DNA of 64,000 nt from Pseudomonas marginalis (GCF_900105325.1 NZ_FNSU01000003.1:496001-560000), one strand, 5' to 3'. Counted from the first letter of the stretch, positions 48,731 through 57,688 are shown. Notes: generated by a model not told the origin, from the letters alone. Translations and numbers: made by a program.

Positions 48731-49701
48731 TGCTCGATCCCGCGCGTAGCTACGACCTGATTGGTGACGTGCACGGTTGCGCTCATACCCTTGAGCACTT
48801 GCTCGACCAGATGGGTTACCACAAGCAGGGCGGCACCTGGCGCCATCCTTCGCGCATGGCGGTGTTCCTCGGCGATATCATCGACCGTGGCCCACGCATT
48901 CGCGAGGCGCTGCATATCGTCCACGACATGGCCGAGGCCGGCCAGGCGCTGTGCATCATGGGCAACCACGAGTTCAATGCCCTGGGTTGGGCCACACCGG
49001 CGCCGCCGGGCAGTGGCAGGCAGTTCGTGCGCGAGCACACCCCACGGCATGAGCGGCTGATCCACGAGACCCTGACCCAGTTCGAGCAGCACCCGGCCGA
49101 CTGGCACGACTTCCTCGCCTGGTTCTACGACATGCCGCTGTTTGTCGATGCCGGGCGCTTCCGCGTGGTGCATGCGTGCTGGGACGACGGCTTTATCCAG
49201 CCGCTGCGCGCGACGTTCCCGGATGGCTGCATCGACCGGCACTTCCTGCAGGCCGCCGCCGTGCCCGGCAGTTTTGCCTGCAACGCCTTCGACCGCCTGT
49301 TGCGCGGCACCGATATGCGCTTGCCGGACGGCCTGACGCTGACCGGTGGCGATGGCCTGACGCGCTCGTTCTTCCGCACCAAGTTCTGGGAAGACGACCC
49401 TAAGACCTACGGCGACATCGTATTCCAGCCCGACGCACTGCCGGAGCCGGTGGCGCGCACGCCATTGTCGCCCCATGAAAAGAATTCCCTGCTGCGCTAC
49501 GGCGCCGACGAACCCTTGCTGTTCGTCGGCCATTACTGGCGCAGCGGCAAACCGGCGCCGATCCGCCCGAACCTGGCGTGCCTGGACTACAGCGCAGTGC
49601 TGTACGGCAAGCTGGTGGCGTACCGCCTGGACCAGGAAACCCGCCTGGATCCGCGTAAATTCGTGTGGGTCGACGTTGAGCGACCCGAGGTGACTGTATG
49701 A
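48730..49701 (+). CDS. Metallophosphatase (PP2A/ApaH-like)
   Basis: A 323-residue calcineurin-type phosphoesterase. Metal-binding motifs appear in order: DVHG near residue 12, GDIIDRG near 49-55, GNHEFNALGW near 78, and VGHYWRSGKP near the C-terminus. The insertion between GNHE and the C-terminal His motifs is longer than in ApaH. Its ATG overlaps the nadK stop (TGATG). The substrate is unknown; linkage with nadK suggests a nucleotide or protein phosphatase, which is inference. Confidence 0.88.
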   Translation: MLDPARSYDLIGDVHGCAHTLEHLLDQMGYHKQGGTWRHPSRMAVFLGDIIDRGPRIREALHIVHDMAEAGQALCIMGNHEFNALGWATPAPPGSGRQFVREHTPRHERLIHETLTQFEQHPADWHDFLAWFYDMPLFVDAGRFRVVHACWDDGFIQPLRATFPDGCIDRHFLQAAAVPGSFACNAFDRLLRGTDMRLPDGLTLTGGDGLTRSFFRTKFWEDDPKTYGDIVFQPDALPEPVARTPLSPHEKNSLLRYGADEPLLFVGHYWRSGKPAPIRPNLACLDYSAVLYGKLVAYRLDQETRLDPRKFVWVDVERPEVTV

Positions 49702-50567
49702 GTGCCGTGCCCGTATTGCGCTTGCCGTTGAGCGTCGACCTGGGCGGTTTCGTGAAACTGCTGCAACGCATGCAAGTGCCCCATCGCGTCAGCGAGGAAG
49801 CCGGCGAGCAGGTGTTGTGGGTGCCCGAGACCCTCAGCGATGACGTGCGCGTGCTGTACCAGCGCTTTCCCGCCGGTGACCCGGACCAGCAACTGGATAT
49901 TCCCGAACAGGCGCCGGTCACACGTCCGGGCTTTGTCCAGCAAGTGCGCCATAGCCCGGTAACGGCGCTGGTGCTGCTGGCAAGCATCATTGTCGGCGCC
50001 GTGACCTTACTCGGTGAAAACCTGCAAGCCATGAGCTGGCTGACCTTCCTGCCGTTCCGGGTGATGGGCGAGTACATCCAGTTCACGCCGTTCGCCGACA
50101 TGTTGGCTTCCGGCCAATGGTGGCGGCTGTTTACGCCGATGCTGATCCACTTCGGCATCCTGCACCTGGCCATGAACGGCATGTGGTACTGGGAGCTGGG
50201 CCGGCGTATCGAAGTGCGCCAGGGCAGCATCAACCTGCTGGGCCTGACCCTGTTGTTCAGCCTGGTCTCCAACTACGCGCAATATGCCTACGGTGGTCCC
50301 GGCCTGTTCGGTGGCTTGTCCGGCGTGTTGTATGGCCTGCTCGGGCATTGCTGGATCTTTCAACTGCTCTCGCCCAACCCGGCCTATCGCTTGCCCCGTG
50401 GGGTGCTGGTGATGATGCTGGTGTGGCTGGTGTTGTGCCTGTCGGGGCTGGTGTCGATGATCGGCTTCGGCGAAATCGCCAACGCTGCCCATGTCGGCGG
50501 CCTGGTTATCGGTTGCCTTACCGGTTTGCTCGGCGGTGTGTATAACCGTCGCAAATCCTCTCTTTGA
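49698..50567 (+). CDS. Rhomboid family intramembrane serine protease
   Basis: A 289-residue protein. A soluble N-terminal domain of about 90 residues is followed by six membrane segments. The catalytic dyad is visible: Ser208 in GGLSGVLYG and His265 in AAHVGGLVIG. HFGILHLAMNGMWYWELGRR provides the conserved H-x4-N region of segment 2. It cleaves membrane-embedded substrates; the targets are unknown. Its ATG overlaps the phosphatase stop by four bases (ATGA). Confidence 0.94.
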   Translation: MSAVPVLRLPLSVDLGGFVKLLQRMQVPHRVSEEAGEQVLWVPETLSDDVRVLYQRFPAGDPDQQLDIPEQAPVTRPGFVQQVRHSPVTALVLLASIIVGAVTLLGENLQAMSWLTFLPFRVMGEYIQFTPFADMLASGQWWRLFTPMLIHFGILHLAMNGMWYWELGRRIEVRQGSINLLGLTLLFSLVSNYAQYAYGGPGLFGGLSGVLYGLLGHCWIFQLLSPNPAYRLPRGVLVMMLVWLVLCLSGLVSMIGFGEIANAAHVGGLVIGCLTGLLGGVYNRRKSSL

Positions 50568-50581
50568 TAAGGAAGAGCCTT

Positions 50582-50842
50582 ATGTCCTCTTTTGCTGAAA
50601 TGATCGAAAACATCACCCCGGACATCTACGCGAGCCTCAAGCTCGCCGTGGAAATCGGCAAGTGGTCCGATGGCCGCAAGCTCAGTGCCGAGCAGCGCGA
50701 GCTGTCCCTGCAGGCCATGATCGCCTGGGAGATCCAGAACCTGCCGGAAGAGCAGCGCACCGGCTACATGGGCCCGCAGGAATGCCAGTCGAAATCGACC
50801 ACCGTGCCGAACATCCTGTTCAAGTCGGATGCGATCCATTGA
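50582..50842 (+). CDS. yeaC: YeaC family (DUF1315) small protein
   Basis: An 86-residue soluble protein with the DUF1315 pattern: EMIENITPDIYASLKLAVEI, then GKWSDGRKLSAEQRELSLQA and, further on, LPEEQRTGYMG. The function is unknown. ATG at 50582 has a GGAAGAGCC ribosome site. The stop overlaps the TTG start of the next gene. Confidence 0.9.
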   Translation: MSSFAEMIENITPDIYASLKLAVEIGKWSDGRKLSAEQRELSLQAMIAWEIQNLPEEQRTGYMGPQECQSKSTTVPNILFKSDAIH

Positions 50843-51669
50843 TTGAAATTGGTCGCGGTGCAGTCAGCAAAATGTCGGCGCAACTCGGTGAACCGACCGT
50901 TCAATACGCGTTTCGCCTGGGCGATACCGAGGTGCCGGTCAACCCCCTGATCGGCACCCATGTGCGCCTGGAATACCTCGGCGCCATTCATTGCAGCCAT
51001 TGCGGTCGCAAGACCAAGACCAGCTTCAGCCAGGGCTATTGCTACCCGTGCATGACCAAGCTGGCCCAGTGTGACCTGTGCATCATGAGCCCTGAGCGTT
51101 GCCATTACGACGCCGGCACCTGCCGTGATCCAGGCTGGGGCGAGACTTTCTGCATGACCGACCACGTGGTGTATCTGGCCAATTCGTCGGGCATCAAGGT
51201 CGGCATCACCCGTGCCACCCAATTGCCGACGCGTTGGCTGGACCAGGGCGCCAGCCAGGCGCTGCCGATCATGCGCGTGGCGACGCGCCAGCAATCCGGG
51301 TTTGTCGAGGATGTATTGCGTAGCCAGGTGGCGGACAAGACCAACTGGCGTGCGTTGCTCAAGGGCGACGCGGTGGCGGTGGACCTCAAGCAGGTGCGCG
51401 ACGAGTTGTTCGCCTCCTGCGCCGATGGCCTGCTGCAATTGCAGGAACGCTTTGGCCTGCAGGCCATCCAACCGGTAACCGACCTCGAACCGTTGGAAAT
51501 CCGCTACCCGGTGGAGCAGTATCCAGCCAAGATCGTCAGCTTCAATCTGGACAAGAACCCGATTGCCGAAGGCACGCTGCTGGGGATCAAGGGCCAATAC
51601 CTGATCTTCGACACCGGCGTGATCAATATTCGTAAGTACACGGCCTACCAGCTCGCCGTGCATCAGTAG
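50839..51669 (+). CDS. DUF2797 family Cys-rich protein with GIY-YIG-like segment
   Basis: A 276-residue protein (265 if it starts at the ATG at 50872). The TTG at 50839 overlaps the yeaC stop and was chosen for coupling. The N-terminal half is rich in paired cysteines, with CSHC, CYPC and CDLC pairs between residues 52 and 81 and further cysteines at 88, 95 and 105, suggesting zinc ribbons. Next come VVYLANS (about 110-116), KVGITR (120-125) and RWLDQGA, the order of signatures seen in GIY-YIG/T5orf172 nuclease folds, then FVEDVL with a possible catalytic glutamate. The fold reading is inferred; the biological role is unknown. It lies directly before pepN. Confidence 0.82.
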   Translation: MIEIGRGAVSKMSAQLGEPTVQYAFRLGDTEVPVNPLIGTHVRLEYLGAIHCSHCGRKTKTSFSQGYCYPCMTKLAQCDLCIMSPERCHYDAGTCRDPGWGETFCMTDHVVYLANSSGIKVGITRATQLPTRWLDQGASQALPIMRVATRQQSGFVEDVLRSQVADKTNWRALLKGDAVAVDLKQVRDELFASCADGLLQLQERFGLQAIQPVTDLEPLEIRYPVEQYPAKIVSFNLDKNPIAEGTLLGIKGQYLIFDTGVINIRKYTAYQLAVHQ

Positions 51670-51682
51670 AAGGATGCCACCC

Positions 51683-54340
51683 ATGCGCACCGAACAACCG
51701 AAGATGATTTACCTGAAGGACTATCAGGCGCCGGACTACCTGATCGAAGAGACGCACCTGACCTTCGAGTTGTTCGAGGACCACAGCCTGGTCCACGCGC
51801 AGCTGGTGATGCGCCGTAACCCTGAGCGTGGCGCCGGCCTGCCGCCGCTGGTACTCGACGGCCAGCAGCTGGAGTTGCTGACCGTCAACCTCGGCGACCA
51901 GGAACTGAGCGAGGCTGACTACCAGCTGACGGACAGCCACCTGACCCTGCATCCGACCCGCGAAACCTTCACGGTCGACACCAGCGTGCGCATCCACCCG
52001 GAAACCAACACCGCCCTGGAAGGCCTGTACAAATCCGGCAGCATGTTCTGCACCCAGTGCGAGGCCGAGGGCTTCCGCAAGATAACCTATTACCTCGACC
52101 GCCCCGACGTGATGAGCACCTTCACCACCACGGTGATCGCCGAGCAACACCGCTACCCGGTGCTGCTCTCCAACGGCAACCCGATTGCCAGCGGTCCCGG
52201 CGAAGACGGCCGCCACTGGGCGACCTGGGAAGACCCGTTCAAGAAACCCGCCTACCTGTTCGCGCTGGTGGCCGGTGACCTGTGGTGTGTCGAAGACAGC
52301 TTTACCACCATGACCCAGCGTGAAGTGGCACTGCGCATCTACGTCGAGCCGGAAAATATCGACAAGTGCCAGCACGCCATGACCAGCCTGAAAAAATCCA
52401 TGCGCTGGGACGAAGAAACCTACGGTCGCGAGTATGACCTCGACATCTTCATGATCGTGGCGGTCAACGATTTCAACATGGGCGCCATGGAGAACAAGGG
52501 CCTCAATATCTTCAACTCCAGCGCCGTGCTGGCCCGCGCCGAAACCGCCACCGACGCCGCGCACCAGCGGGTCGAGGCCATCGTTGCCCACGAATACTTC
52601 CACAACTGGTCGGGCAACCGCGTGACCTGCCGCGACTGGTTCCAGCTGTCGCTGAAGGAAGGCTTTACCGTGTTCCGTGATTCGGGCTTCTCCGCCGACA
52701 TGAACTCCGCCACGGTCAAACGCATCCAGGACGTGGCCTACCTGCGTACCCACCAGTTCGCGGAAGATGCCGGCCCTATGGCCCATGCGGTGCGCCCGGA
52801 CAGCTTTATCGAGATCTCCAACTTCTACACCTTGACCGTGTACGAAAAAGGCTCGGAAGTGGTCGGCATGATCCATACCTTGCTCGGCGCCGAAGGCTTC
52901 CGTAAAGGCAGCGACCTGTACTTCGAACGCCATGACGGCCAGGCCGTGACCTGCGACGACTTTATCAAGGCCATGGAAGACGCCAACGGTACCGACCTCA
53001 GCCAGTTCAAGCGCTGGTACAGCCAGGCCGGTACGCCACGCCTGGCGGTGAGCGAGTCCTACGACGCTGCGGCCAAGACCTACAGCCTGACCTTCCGCCA
53101 GAGCTGCCCGGAAACCCCGGACAAGGTCGAGAAACTGCCGTTCGTGATCCCGGTCGAGCTGGGCCTGCTGGACGGGCAGGGCGCGGGCATGGCCTTGCGC
53201 CTGGCCGGTGAAGCCACGGCCGGCGCCACGTCCCGTGTGATCTCGGTGACCGAAGCCGAGCAAACCTTCACCTTCGTCGACATCGCCGAACAGCCGTTGC
53301 CGTCGCTGCTGCGTGGTTTCTCGGCACCGGTGAAACTGAGCTTCCCGTATAACCGCGACCAACTGATGTTCCTGATGCAGCATGACAGCGACGGCTTCAA
53401 CCGCTGGGATGCGGGCCAGCAGCTGTCGGTGCAGGTGTTGCAGGAACTGATCGGCCAGCATCAGCAGGGCCAGGCGTTGCAGATGGACCAGCGCCTGATC
53501 ACGGCCTTGCGCAGTGTGTTGAGCGACGAAAGCCTGGACCAGGCCATGGTTGCGGAAATGCTGTCGTTGCCGGGCGAAGCCTACCTGACGGAAATCAGCG
53601 ACGTCGCGGACGTGGATGCCATCCACGCCGCGCGTGAGTTTGCGCGCAGGCAACTGGCTGACAACCTGCATGAGCCGCTGTGGTTGCGTTACCAGGCCAA
53701 CCGCGAACTGTCCAAGCAGACGCCTTATGTGGCGGCGGCCGAGCACTTCGCCCGGCGTGCCTTGCAGAACATCGCGCTGTCGTACCTGATGCTCAGCGGC
53801 AAGCCCGAAGTGCTGGCGGCGACCCTTGAGCAGTTCGACACCAGCGACAACATGACCGAGCGCCTGACCGCGCTGGCGGTGCTGGTGAACTCGCCGTTCG
53901 AAGCGGAGAAGGCCCAGGCGCTGGCGGTATTTGCCGAGAACTTCAAGGACAACCCTTTGGTCATGGACCAGTGGTTCAGCGTGCAGGCCGGCAGCCCGTT
54001 GCCGGGCGGGCTGGAGCGGGTCAAGGCGTTGATGGAGCACCCGGCGTTCACGCTCAAGAACCCGAACAAGGTGCGTGCACTGATCGGCGCGTTTGCCGGG
54101 CAGAACTTGATCAACTTCCACGCCGCCGACGGTTCGGGCTACCGCTTCCTGGCGGACCTGGTGATCCAGTTGAATGCGTTCAACCCGCAGATCGCTTCGC
54201 GCCAGTTGGCGCCGCTGACCCGCTGGCGTAAATACGACAGCGCGCGCCAGGCGTTGATGAAGGCGGAGCTGGAGCGCATTCGTGGGTCGGGTGAGTTGTC
54301 CAGCGATGTGTTCGAGGTGGTGAGCAAGAGTCTTGCTTAA
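51683..54340 (+). CDS. pepN: Aminopeptidase N (M1 zinc metallopeptidase)
   Basis: An 885-residue cytoplasmic M1 aminopeptidase that removes N-terminal residues during peptide turnover. The substrate-anchor GAMEN is at about 267-271 and the zinc motif HEYFHNW starts at His303, with the third zinc ligand Glu downstream in LKEGFTVFRD. The start MRTEQPKMIY at 51683 is preceded by GAAGGA; an ATG three codons earlier is less favoured. It ends 15 bases before an intrinsic terminator. Confidence 0.97.
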   Translation: MRTEQPKMIYLKDYQAPDYLIEETHLTFELFEDHSLVHAQLVMRRNPERGAGLPPLVLDGQQLELLTVNLGDQELSEADYQLTDSHLTLHPTRETFTVDTSVRIHPETNTALEGLYKSGSMFCTQCEAEGFRKITYYLDRPDVMSTFTTTVIAEQHRYPVLLSNGNPIASGPGEDGRHWATWEDPFKKPAYLFALVAGDLWCVEDSFTTMTQREVALRIYVEPENIDKCQHAMTSLKKSMRWDEETYGREYDLDIFMIVAVNDFNMGAMENKGLNIFNSSAVLARAETATDAAHQRVEAIVAHEYFHNWSGNRVTCRDWFQLSLKEGFTVFRDSGFSADMNSATVKRIQDVAYLRTHQFAEDAGPMAHAVRPDSFIEISNFYTLTVYEKGSEVVGMIHTLLGAEGFRKGSDLYFERHDGQAVTCDDFIKAMEDANGTDLSQFKRWYSQAGTPRLAVSESYDAAAKTYSLTFRQSCPETPDKVEKLPFVIPVELGLLDGQGAGMALRLAGEATAGATSRVISVTEAEQTFTFVDIAEQPLPSLLRGFSAPVKLSFPYNRDQLMFLMQHDSDGFNRWDAGQQLSVQVLQELIGQHQQGQALQMDQRLITALRSVLSDESLDQAMVAEMLSLPGEAYLTEISDVADVDAIHAAREFARRQLADNLHEPLWLRYQANRELSKQTPYVAAAEHFARRALQNIALSYLMLSGKPEVLAATLEQFDTSDNMTERLTALAVLVNSPFEAEKAQALAVFAENFKDNPLVMDQWFSVQAGSPLPGGLERVKALMEHPAFTLKNPNKVRALIGAFAGQNLINFHAADGSGYRFLADLVIQLNAFNPQIASRQLAPLTRWRKYDSARQALMKAELERIRGSGELSSDVFEVVSKSLA

Positions 54341-54355
54341 ATAAATCGCTTCGGT

Positions 54356-54388
54356 AAAAAAAAACGGCCTGTTCAGGCCGTTTTTTTT
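54356..54388 (+). terminator. Intrinsic terminator after pepN
   Basis: A stem CGGCCT/AGGCCG (54365-54370 and 54375-54380) with loop GTTC, flanked by a run of A and followed by eight T. The symmetric A and T runs would allow stopping in both directions. Confidence 0.92.
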
Positions 54389-54488
54389 GCCTCGGAGCTT
54401 CGTTCAAGGAGCGCTTTTTTGCTGCTGACGTTTCCTGGCAGAAGGCTCTGCTAAGCTGCGGCACTTTTTCTTATTCGGTGGGATCAAC

Positions 54489-55205
54489 GTGTCGCGTACC
54501 ACTCGTTTACTGACGTTGTTGCAGGCCCTGCGAGGCAAGAAACGCCCGGTGACCGCCGCCGTGCTGGCGGCGCAATTGGAAGTGTCCGAGCGTACGCTGT
54601 ACCGCGACATTGCCGAGTTGACCGCCCTGGGCGCGCCGATTTTCGGCGAGGCCGGGGTAGGGTATGTGCTGCGCAGCGGCCTGTTTTTGCCGCCCTTGAT
54701 GCTCAACGCCGAAGAAACCGAAGCGATCGTGCTGGGCTTGCGTTATGTGGACCAGCGCGGCGATGACGTGCTCAGCCGTGCCGCCGCCAACGCCTTGGCG
54801 AAAATCGCTGATGTGCTCGACCCGGCGGCGCAGGAAGCCTTGCGCAACCCGACGTTGCTGCCCGGCCCGCCAGGGTTTGGCTACCCGGAAAACCGCGTGC
54901 CGCTGGATGTATTTCGCGAAGCGATTCGGCATCAGGACAAGTTGCATATCGACTACGCGGATGCCAGCCAGACCCAGAGTCAACGCCTGATCTGGCCCCT
55001 GGCCCTGGGGTTTCTCAATGAGGTGCGGGTGATCGTGGCCTGGTGTGAGCTGCGCGGCGCGTATCGCACCTTTCGCACCGACCGCGTGGCGAGTGCCGAG
55101 GTCGTCGGCGAACGCTATCCGGGGCGGCGCAGCGACTGGCTGCGGGCCTGGCGCAAGCTGATGGAGCAGAATGAATCCGGGCCGTTCACTCCTGACAAAA
55201 ACTGA
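54489..55205 (+). CDS. YafY-type regulator (HTH_11 plus WYL domain)
   Basis: A 238-residue regulator. It has an N-terminal winged HTH (about 1-65: LLTLLQALRGKKRPVTAAVL, then LEVSERTLYRDIAELTALGA). A central region follows, and then a WYL ligand-binding domain (about 140-215: LHIDYADASQTQSQRLIWPL, then FRTDRVASAEVVGERYPGRR). WYL regulators typically sense nucleotides or small ligands. The start is GTG at 54489 with GGGAT upstream. The adjacent SnoaL-like gene, 51 bases on, could be a target. Confidence 0.9.
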   Translation: MSRTTRLLTLLQALRGKKRPVTAAVLAAQLEVSERTLYRDIAELTALGAPIFGEAGVGYVLRSGLFLPPLMLNAEETEAIVLGLRYVDQRGDDVLSRAAANALAKIADVLDPAAQEALRNPTLLPGPPGFGYPENRVPLDVFREAIRHQDKLHIDYADASQTQSQRLIWPLALGFLNEVRVIVAWCELRGAYRTFRTDRVASAEVVGERYPGRRSDWLRAWRKLMEQNESGPFTPDKN

Positions 55206-55256
55206 CACACCCCTGGCTTAGCATGCTGCTACCACCACCTGAAAAGGAGCTTTGCC

Positions 55257-55592
55257 ATGTCCCAGCCTGAATTGGCCCCCGCCATCGCCGCCTATATCGC
55301 GGCGACCAATACCCGCGACACCTCGGTCATTGCCCAGTGTTTTGCCGACGATGCCAATGTGTTCGATGAAGGCCAGCACCAGGTGGGCACCGCCGCCATT
55401 GCACGCTGGATGGAAGACACCGGGCGCCGCTACCAGCCGCGTGTCGAGGTGCTCAAGGTGCAGCACCGTACCGGCAAGGTGCTGGTCAGCAATGTGGTCT
55501 CCGGCAATTTTCCCGGCAGTCCGCTGGAGTTGCGCTACACCTTTCGCCTGGACGCGCAGGGCAAGATTTCACGGCTGGACATCTCCCTGTAG
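55257..55592 (+). CDS. NTF2/SnoaL-like family protein
   Basis: A 111-residue alpha+beta barrel protein. The pattern ATNTRDTSVIAQCFADDANV, then GTAAIARWMEDTGRRYQPRV and a final strand pair (LRYTFRLDAQGKISRLDISL) is typical of nuclear-transport-factor-2-like proteins, which often bind small ligands or are enzymes. A substrate cannot be deduced. It has AAGGAG upstream. It may be controlled by the neighbouring WYL regulator. Confidence 0.88.
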   Translation: MSQPELAPAIAAYIAATNTRDTSVIAQCFADDANVFDEGQHQVGTAAIARWMEDTGRRYQPRVEVLKVQHRTGKVLVSNVVSGNFPGSPLELRYTFRLDAQGKISRLDISL

Positions 55593-55607
55593 GTCATAAT
55601 CGCGGGC

Positions 55608-56711
55608 ATGACTTTCGACTCGCCCCTCGCTGCTTACCAACACGCCATTACCCAACAGGGTTTCGTTGCCGACGACGCCCAGCGCCGGGCGGTGGATGCC
55701 CTGCAAGCCTGCCATGCAGCCCTGCATCAGGGCCGTTCGCCCGTGACTGGCGTTTACCTGTGGGGGCCGGTGGGCCGCGGCAAGACCTGGTTGATGGATC
55801 AGTTCTACCAAAGCCTGCGGGTGCCCGCACGGCGTCAGCATTTTCATCACTTCATGGGCTGGGTGCATCAGCGTCTGTTCCAGCTCACCGGCACCCATGA
55901 CCCGTTGCAGGCCCTGGCGCGGGAGCTGAGCCGGGAGGTGCGGGTGTTGTGTTTCGACGAGCTGTTCGTCAGTGACATCGGTGACGCGATCATCCTCGGC
56001 CGGCTGTTCCAGGTCATGTTCGAGGAAGGTGTGGTGATGGTCTGCACCTCCAATCAACCACCGGCCCAGCTGTATGCCGATGGCTTCAATCGGGAGCGCT
56101 TCCTGCCGGGCATTGCGGCGATTGAGCGGCATATGCACGTGGTGGCGGTCGACGGTGGCGAGGATCATCGCTTGCATCCAGGTGTGGGCCGGCAGCGCTA
56201 TTGGGTGAACCAGCCCGATGCGCTGGCGAACGTGTTCGCACAATTGGCCGAAGGCCAGACGGTGAGTCTTGGTCCGGTCACCGTCGGCCATCGTTCCATC
56301 GTGTGCGTGCAGGCCAGTGACAGCGTGCTGTGGTGCCGCTATGCCGACCTCTGCGAACAACCCCTGGCGGCAATGGATTTCATCCTGCTGTGCGACCGCT
56401 TCAAGGCGATCCTGCTGGGGGAGGTGCCCAACCTGAGTGCGCAACAGCGCCCAGGCCGGATTGCCCGCGGCACCGAGGATGGGGTCGAGCGCGTGGTGGC
56501 CGGTGATCGCGAGTTGCCGCAGTTGTCGGTGCACGACGACAGTGTGCGTCGCTTCATCGCCCTGGTGGACGAGTGCTACGACCGCAAGGTGCCGCTGTTC
56601 ATCGACGCCCAGGTGCCGCTGGAGCGCCTGTATACCAACGGTTACCTGGCGTTTCCTTTCCGTCGCACCTTGAGCCGCTTGCAAGAAATGCAGCTGCAGC
56701 GCTTCAACTGA
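55608..56711 (+). CDS. zapE: Cell division protein ZapE / AFG1-like ATPase
   Basis: A 367-residue AAA-type ATPase. Walker A is GPVGRGKTW at about residues 53-61; Walker B is LCFDELFVSDIGDA; the N-terminal start FDSPLAAYQHAI and C-terminal LSRLQEMQL match the AFG1/ZapE family. ZapE acts at the Z-ring under stress in E. coli. Pseudomonads may carry more than one AFG1-type gene, so this could be a paralogue rather than the main zapE. It follows the NTF2-like gene by 15 bases. Confidence 0.9.
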   Translation: MTFDSPLAAYQHAITQQGFVADDAQRRAVDALQACHAALHQGRSPVTGVYLWGPVGRGKTWLMDQFYQSLRVPARRQHFHHFMGWVHQRLFQLTGTHDPLQALARELSREVRVLCFDELFVSDIGDAIILGRLFQVMFEEGVVMVCTSNQPPAQLYADGFNRERFLPGIAAIERHMHVVAVDGGEDHRLHPGVGRQRYWVNQPDALANVFAQLAEGQTVSLGPVTVGHRSIVCVQASDSVLWCRYADLCEQPLAAMDFILLCDRFKAILLGEVPNLSAQQRPGRIARGTEDGVERVVAGDRELPQLSVHDDSVRRFIALVDECYDRKVPLFIDAQVPLERLYTNGYLAFPFRRTLSRLQEMQLQRFN

Positions 56712-56844
56712 GACCTGTACGAAAAAAGCCCTGAATGGACACTTTGGGGGTTTTTAATGCCAAAGCCTTCGCGCTTTCGGGCGCACATTTGTAGTTAATC
56801 TCCTTCATCTGGTGCTGACTCCACGCTTACAATCGTGCCCCTCA

Positions 56845-56862
56845 AAGGGAACCGGTTCCCTT
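56845..56862. promoter_or_regulatory. Perfect 18-bp palindrome before the GNAT gene
   Basis: AAGGGAACCGGTTCCCTT is fully self-complementary and lies 22 bases before the ATG of the acetyltransferase. It could be a protein operator or an mRNA hairpin near the start. No known regulator motif was recognised with certainty. Confidence 0.5.
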
Positions 56863-56884
56863 GTAGTCGTGATCGAGGACGGAA

Positions 56885-57376
56885 ATGGACACCCCAGATA
56901 TCCTGGTGCTGCAAGCCAGCTACACCAATCCTGTACATGCCGAAGCCATTGCCAAGGTGCTTAACCATTACGCAGAAGACCCCATGGGCGGCGGCCATAG
57001 CCTGCCCGCTGATCTACTGGAGCAACTGCCGGCCGAGTTGGCCAAACGCCCCCATGCGTTCAGTGTGCTGGCGTTTGTTGGCGGTGAGCCGGCGGGGCTG
57101 GTGAATTGCTTTGAAGGGTTTTCCACCTTTGCCTGCCGCCCCTTGGTCAACGTGCACGACGTGGTGGTGATGAATGAGTTTCGCGGCTTGGGGCTGAGCC
57201 AGAAAATGCTGCTGAAGGTCGAGGACATCGCCCGCCAGCGTGGTTGCTGCAAGATCACCCTGGAGGTGCTGGAAGGTAATGCCGTCGCCCAGTCGGCGTA
57301 TCGCAAGTTTGGTTTTGATGATGCGAAGTTTGATCCCGCCCATGGACGCATGTTGTTCTGGAACAAGCCGCTTTAA
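56885..57376 (+). CDS. GNAT family N-acetyltransferase
   Basis: A 163-residue acetyltransferase. Acetyl-CoA motif A is VVMNEFRGLGLSQKMLLKVE; motif B is CKITLEVLEGNAVAQSAYRK with FGF following. The N-terminal substrate region includes HYAEDPMGGGHSLPADLLEQ. The acceptor is unknown. The start follows a GAGGACGG ribosome site, and an 18-bp palindrome precedes it. Confidence 0.9.
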   Translation: MDTPDILVLQASYTNPVHAEAIAKVLNHYAEDPMGGGHSLPADLLEQLPAELAKRPHAFSVLAFVGGEPAGLVNCFEGFSTFACRPLVNVHDVVVMNEFRGLGLSQKMLLKVEDIARQRGCCKITLEVLEGNAVAQSAYRKFGFDDAKFDPAHGRMLFWNKPL

Positions 57377-57388
57377 TAAATAACCGGC

Positions 57389-57418
57389 GAAAAAAAGGGC
57401 GCCAGCGGAGGGCGCCCA
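57389..57418 (-). terminator. Intrinsic terminator for the small exported-protein gene
   Basis: Arms GGGCGCC (57397-57403) and GGCGCCC (57411-57417) flank a 7-base loop. On the minus strand the stem is followed by a run of T (the A-run at 57390-57396), so it stops minus-strand transcription. It may also limit read-through from the plus-strand GNAT gene. Confidence 0.8.
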
Positions 57419-57478
57419 ATAAACCTTTGCCAACGGAGCGGTATGGCCCAGGGTGTTACGGATTAACTAACGATTAAC

Positions 57479-57688
57479 TTAACTCTTGGGTTGTTCCTGT
57501 TCGGTCGTGTTGGTGTTCGGTGTCTTGCCGTCGGCGGACGCCGTTTGTTCAACCGTGCCGTGAAGCGTCTGCTGCGTGAAGGTGAAGTTGTTGTAGAACT
57601 CCTTCGAGCGCTCCGAGCCGCCTTCGGCAAACGCGGCGGCGGAGCCCAGGGTCATCAGGCTGGCAAGCATCAAGGTCGAGAGTTTCAT
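57479..57688 (-). CDS. Small exported protein of unknown function
   Basis: A 69-residue protein with a clear signal peptide (MKLSTLMLASLMTLGSAAAF, then AEGG). The mature part is about 48 residues, polar and Gln-, Thr- and Asn-rich (TVEQTASADGKTPNTNTTEQ), with no cysteines. It lies 144 bases downstream of the TonB receptor on the same strand. No family is recognised. Confidence 0.72.
   Translation of the reverse strand: MKLSTLMLASLMTLGSAAAFAEGGSERSKEFYNNFTFTQQTLHGTVEQTASADGKTPNTNTTEQEQPKS

Noticed and set aside
51623..54121. 832-codon open frame antisense to pepN
   Set aside because: A shadow of the sense gene with the same Gln-, His- and Val-rich composition and no family likeness; pepN motifs on the plus strand are complete.
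56723..56756. Possible terminator after the ZapE-like gene (AAAAAAGCCC ... GGGGGTTTTT)
   Set aside because: The stem is short and the 16-base loop large; too weak to list as a terminator.
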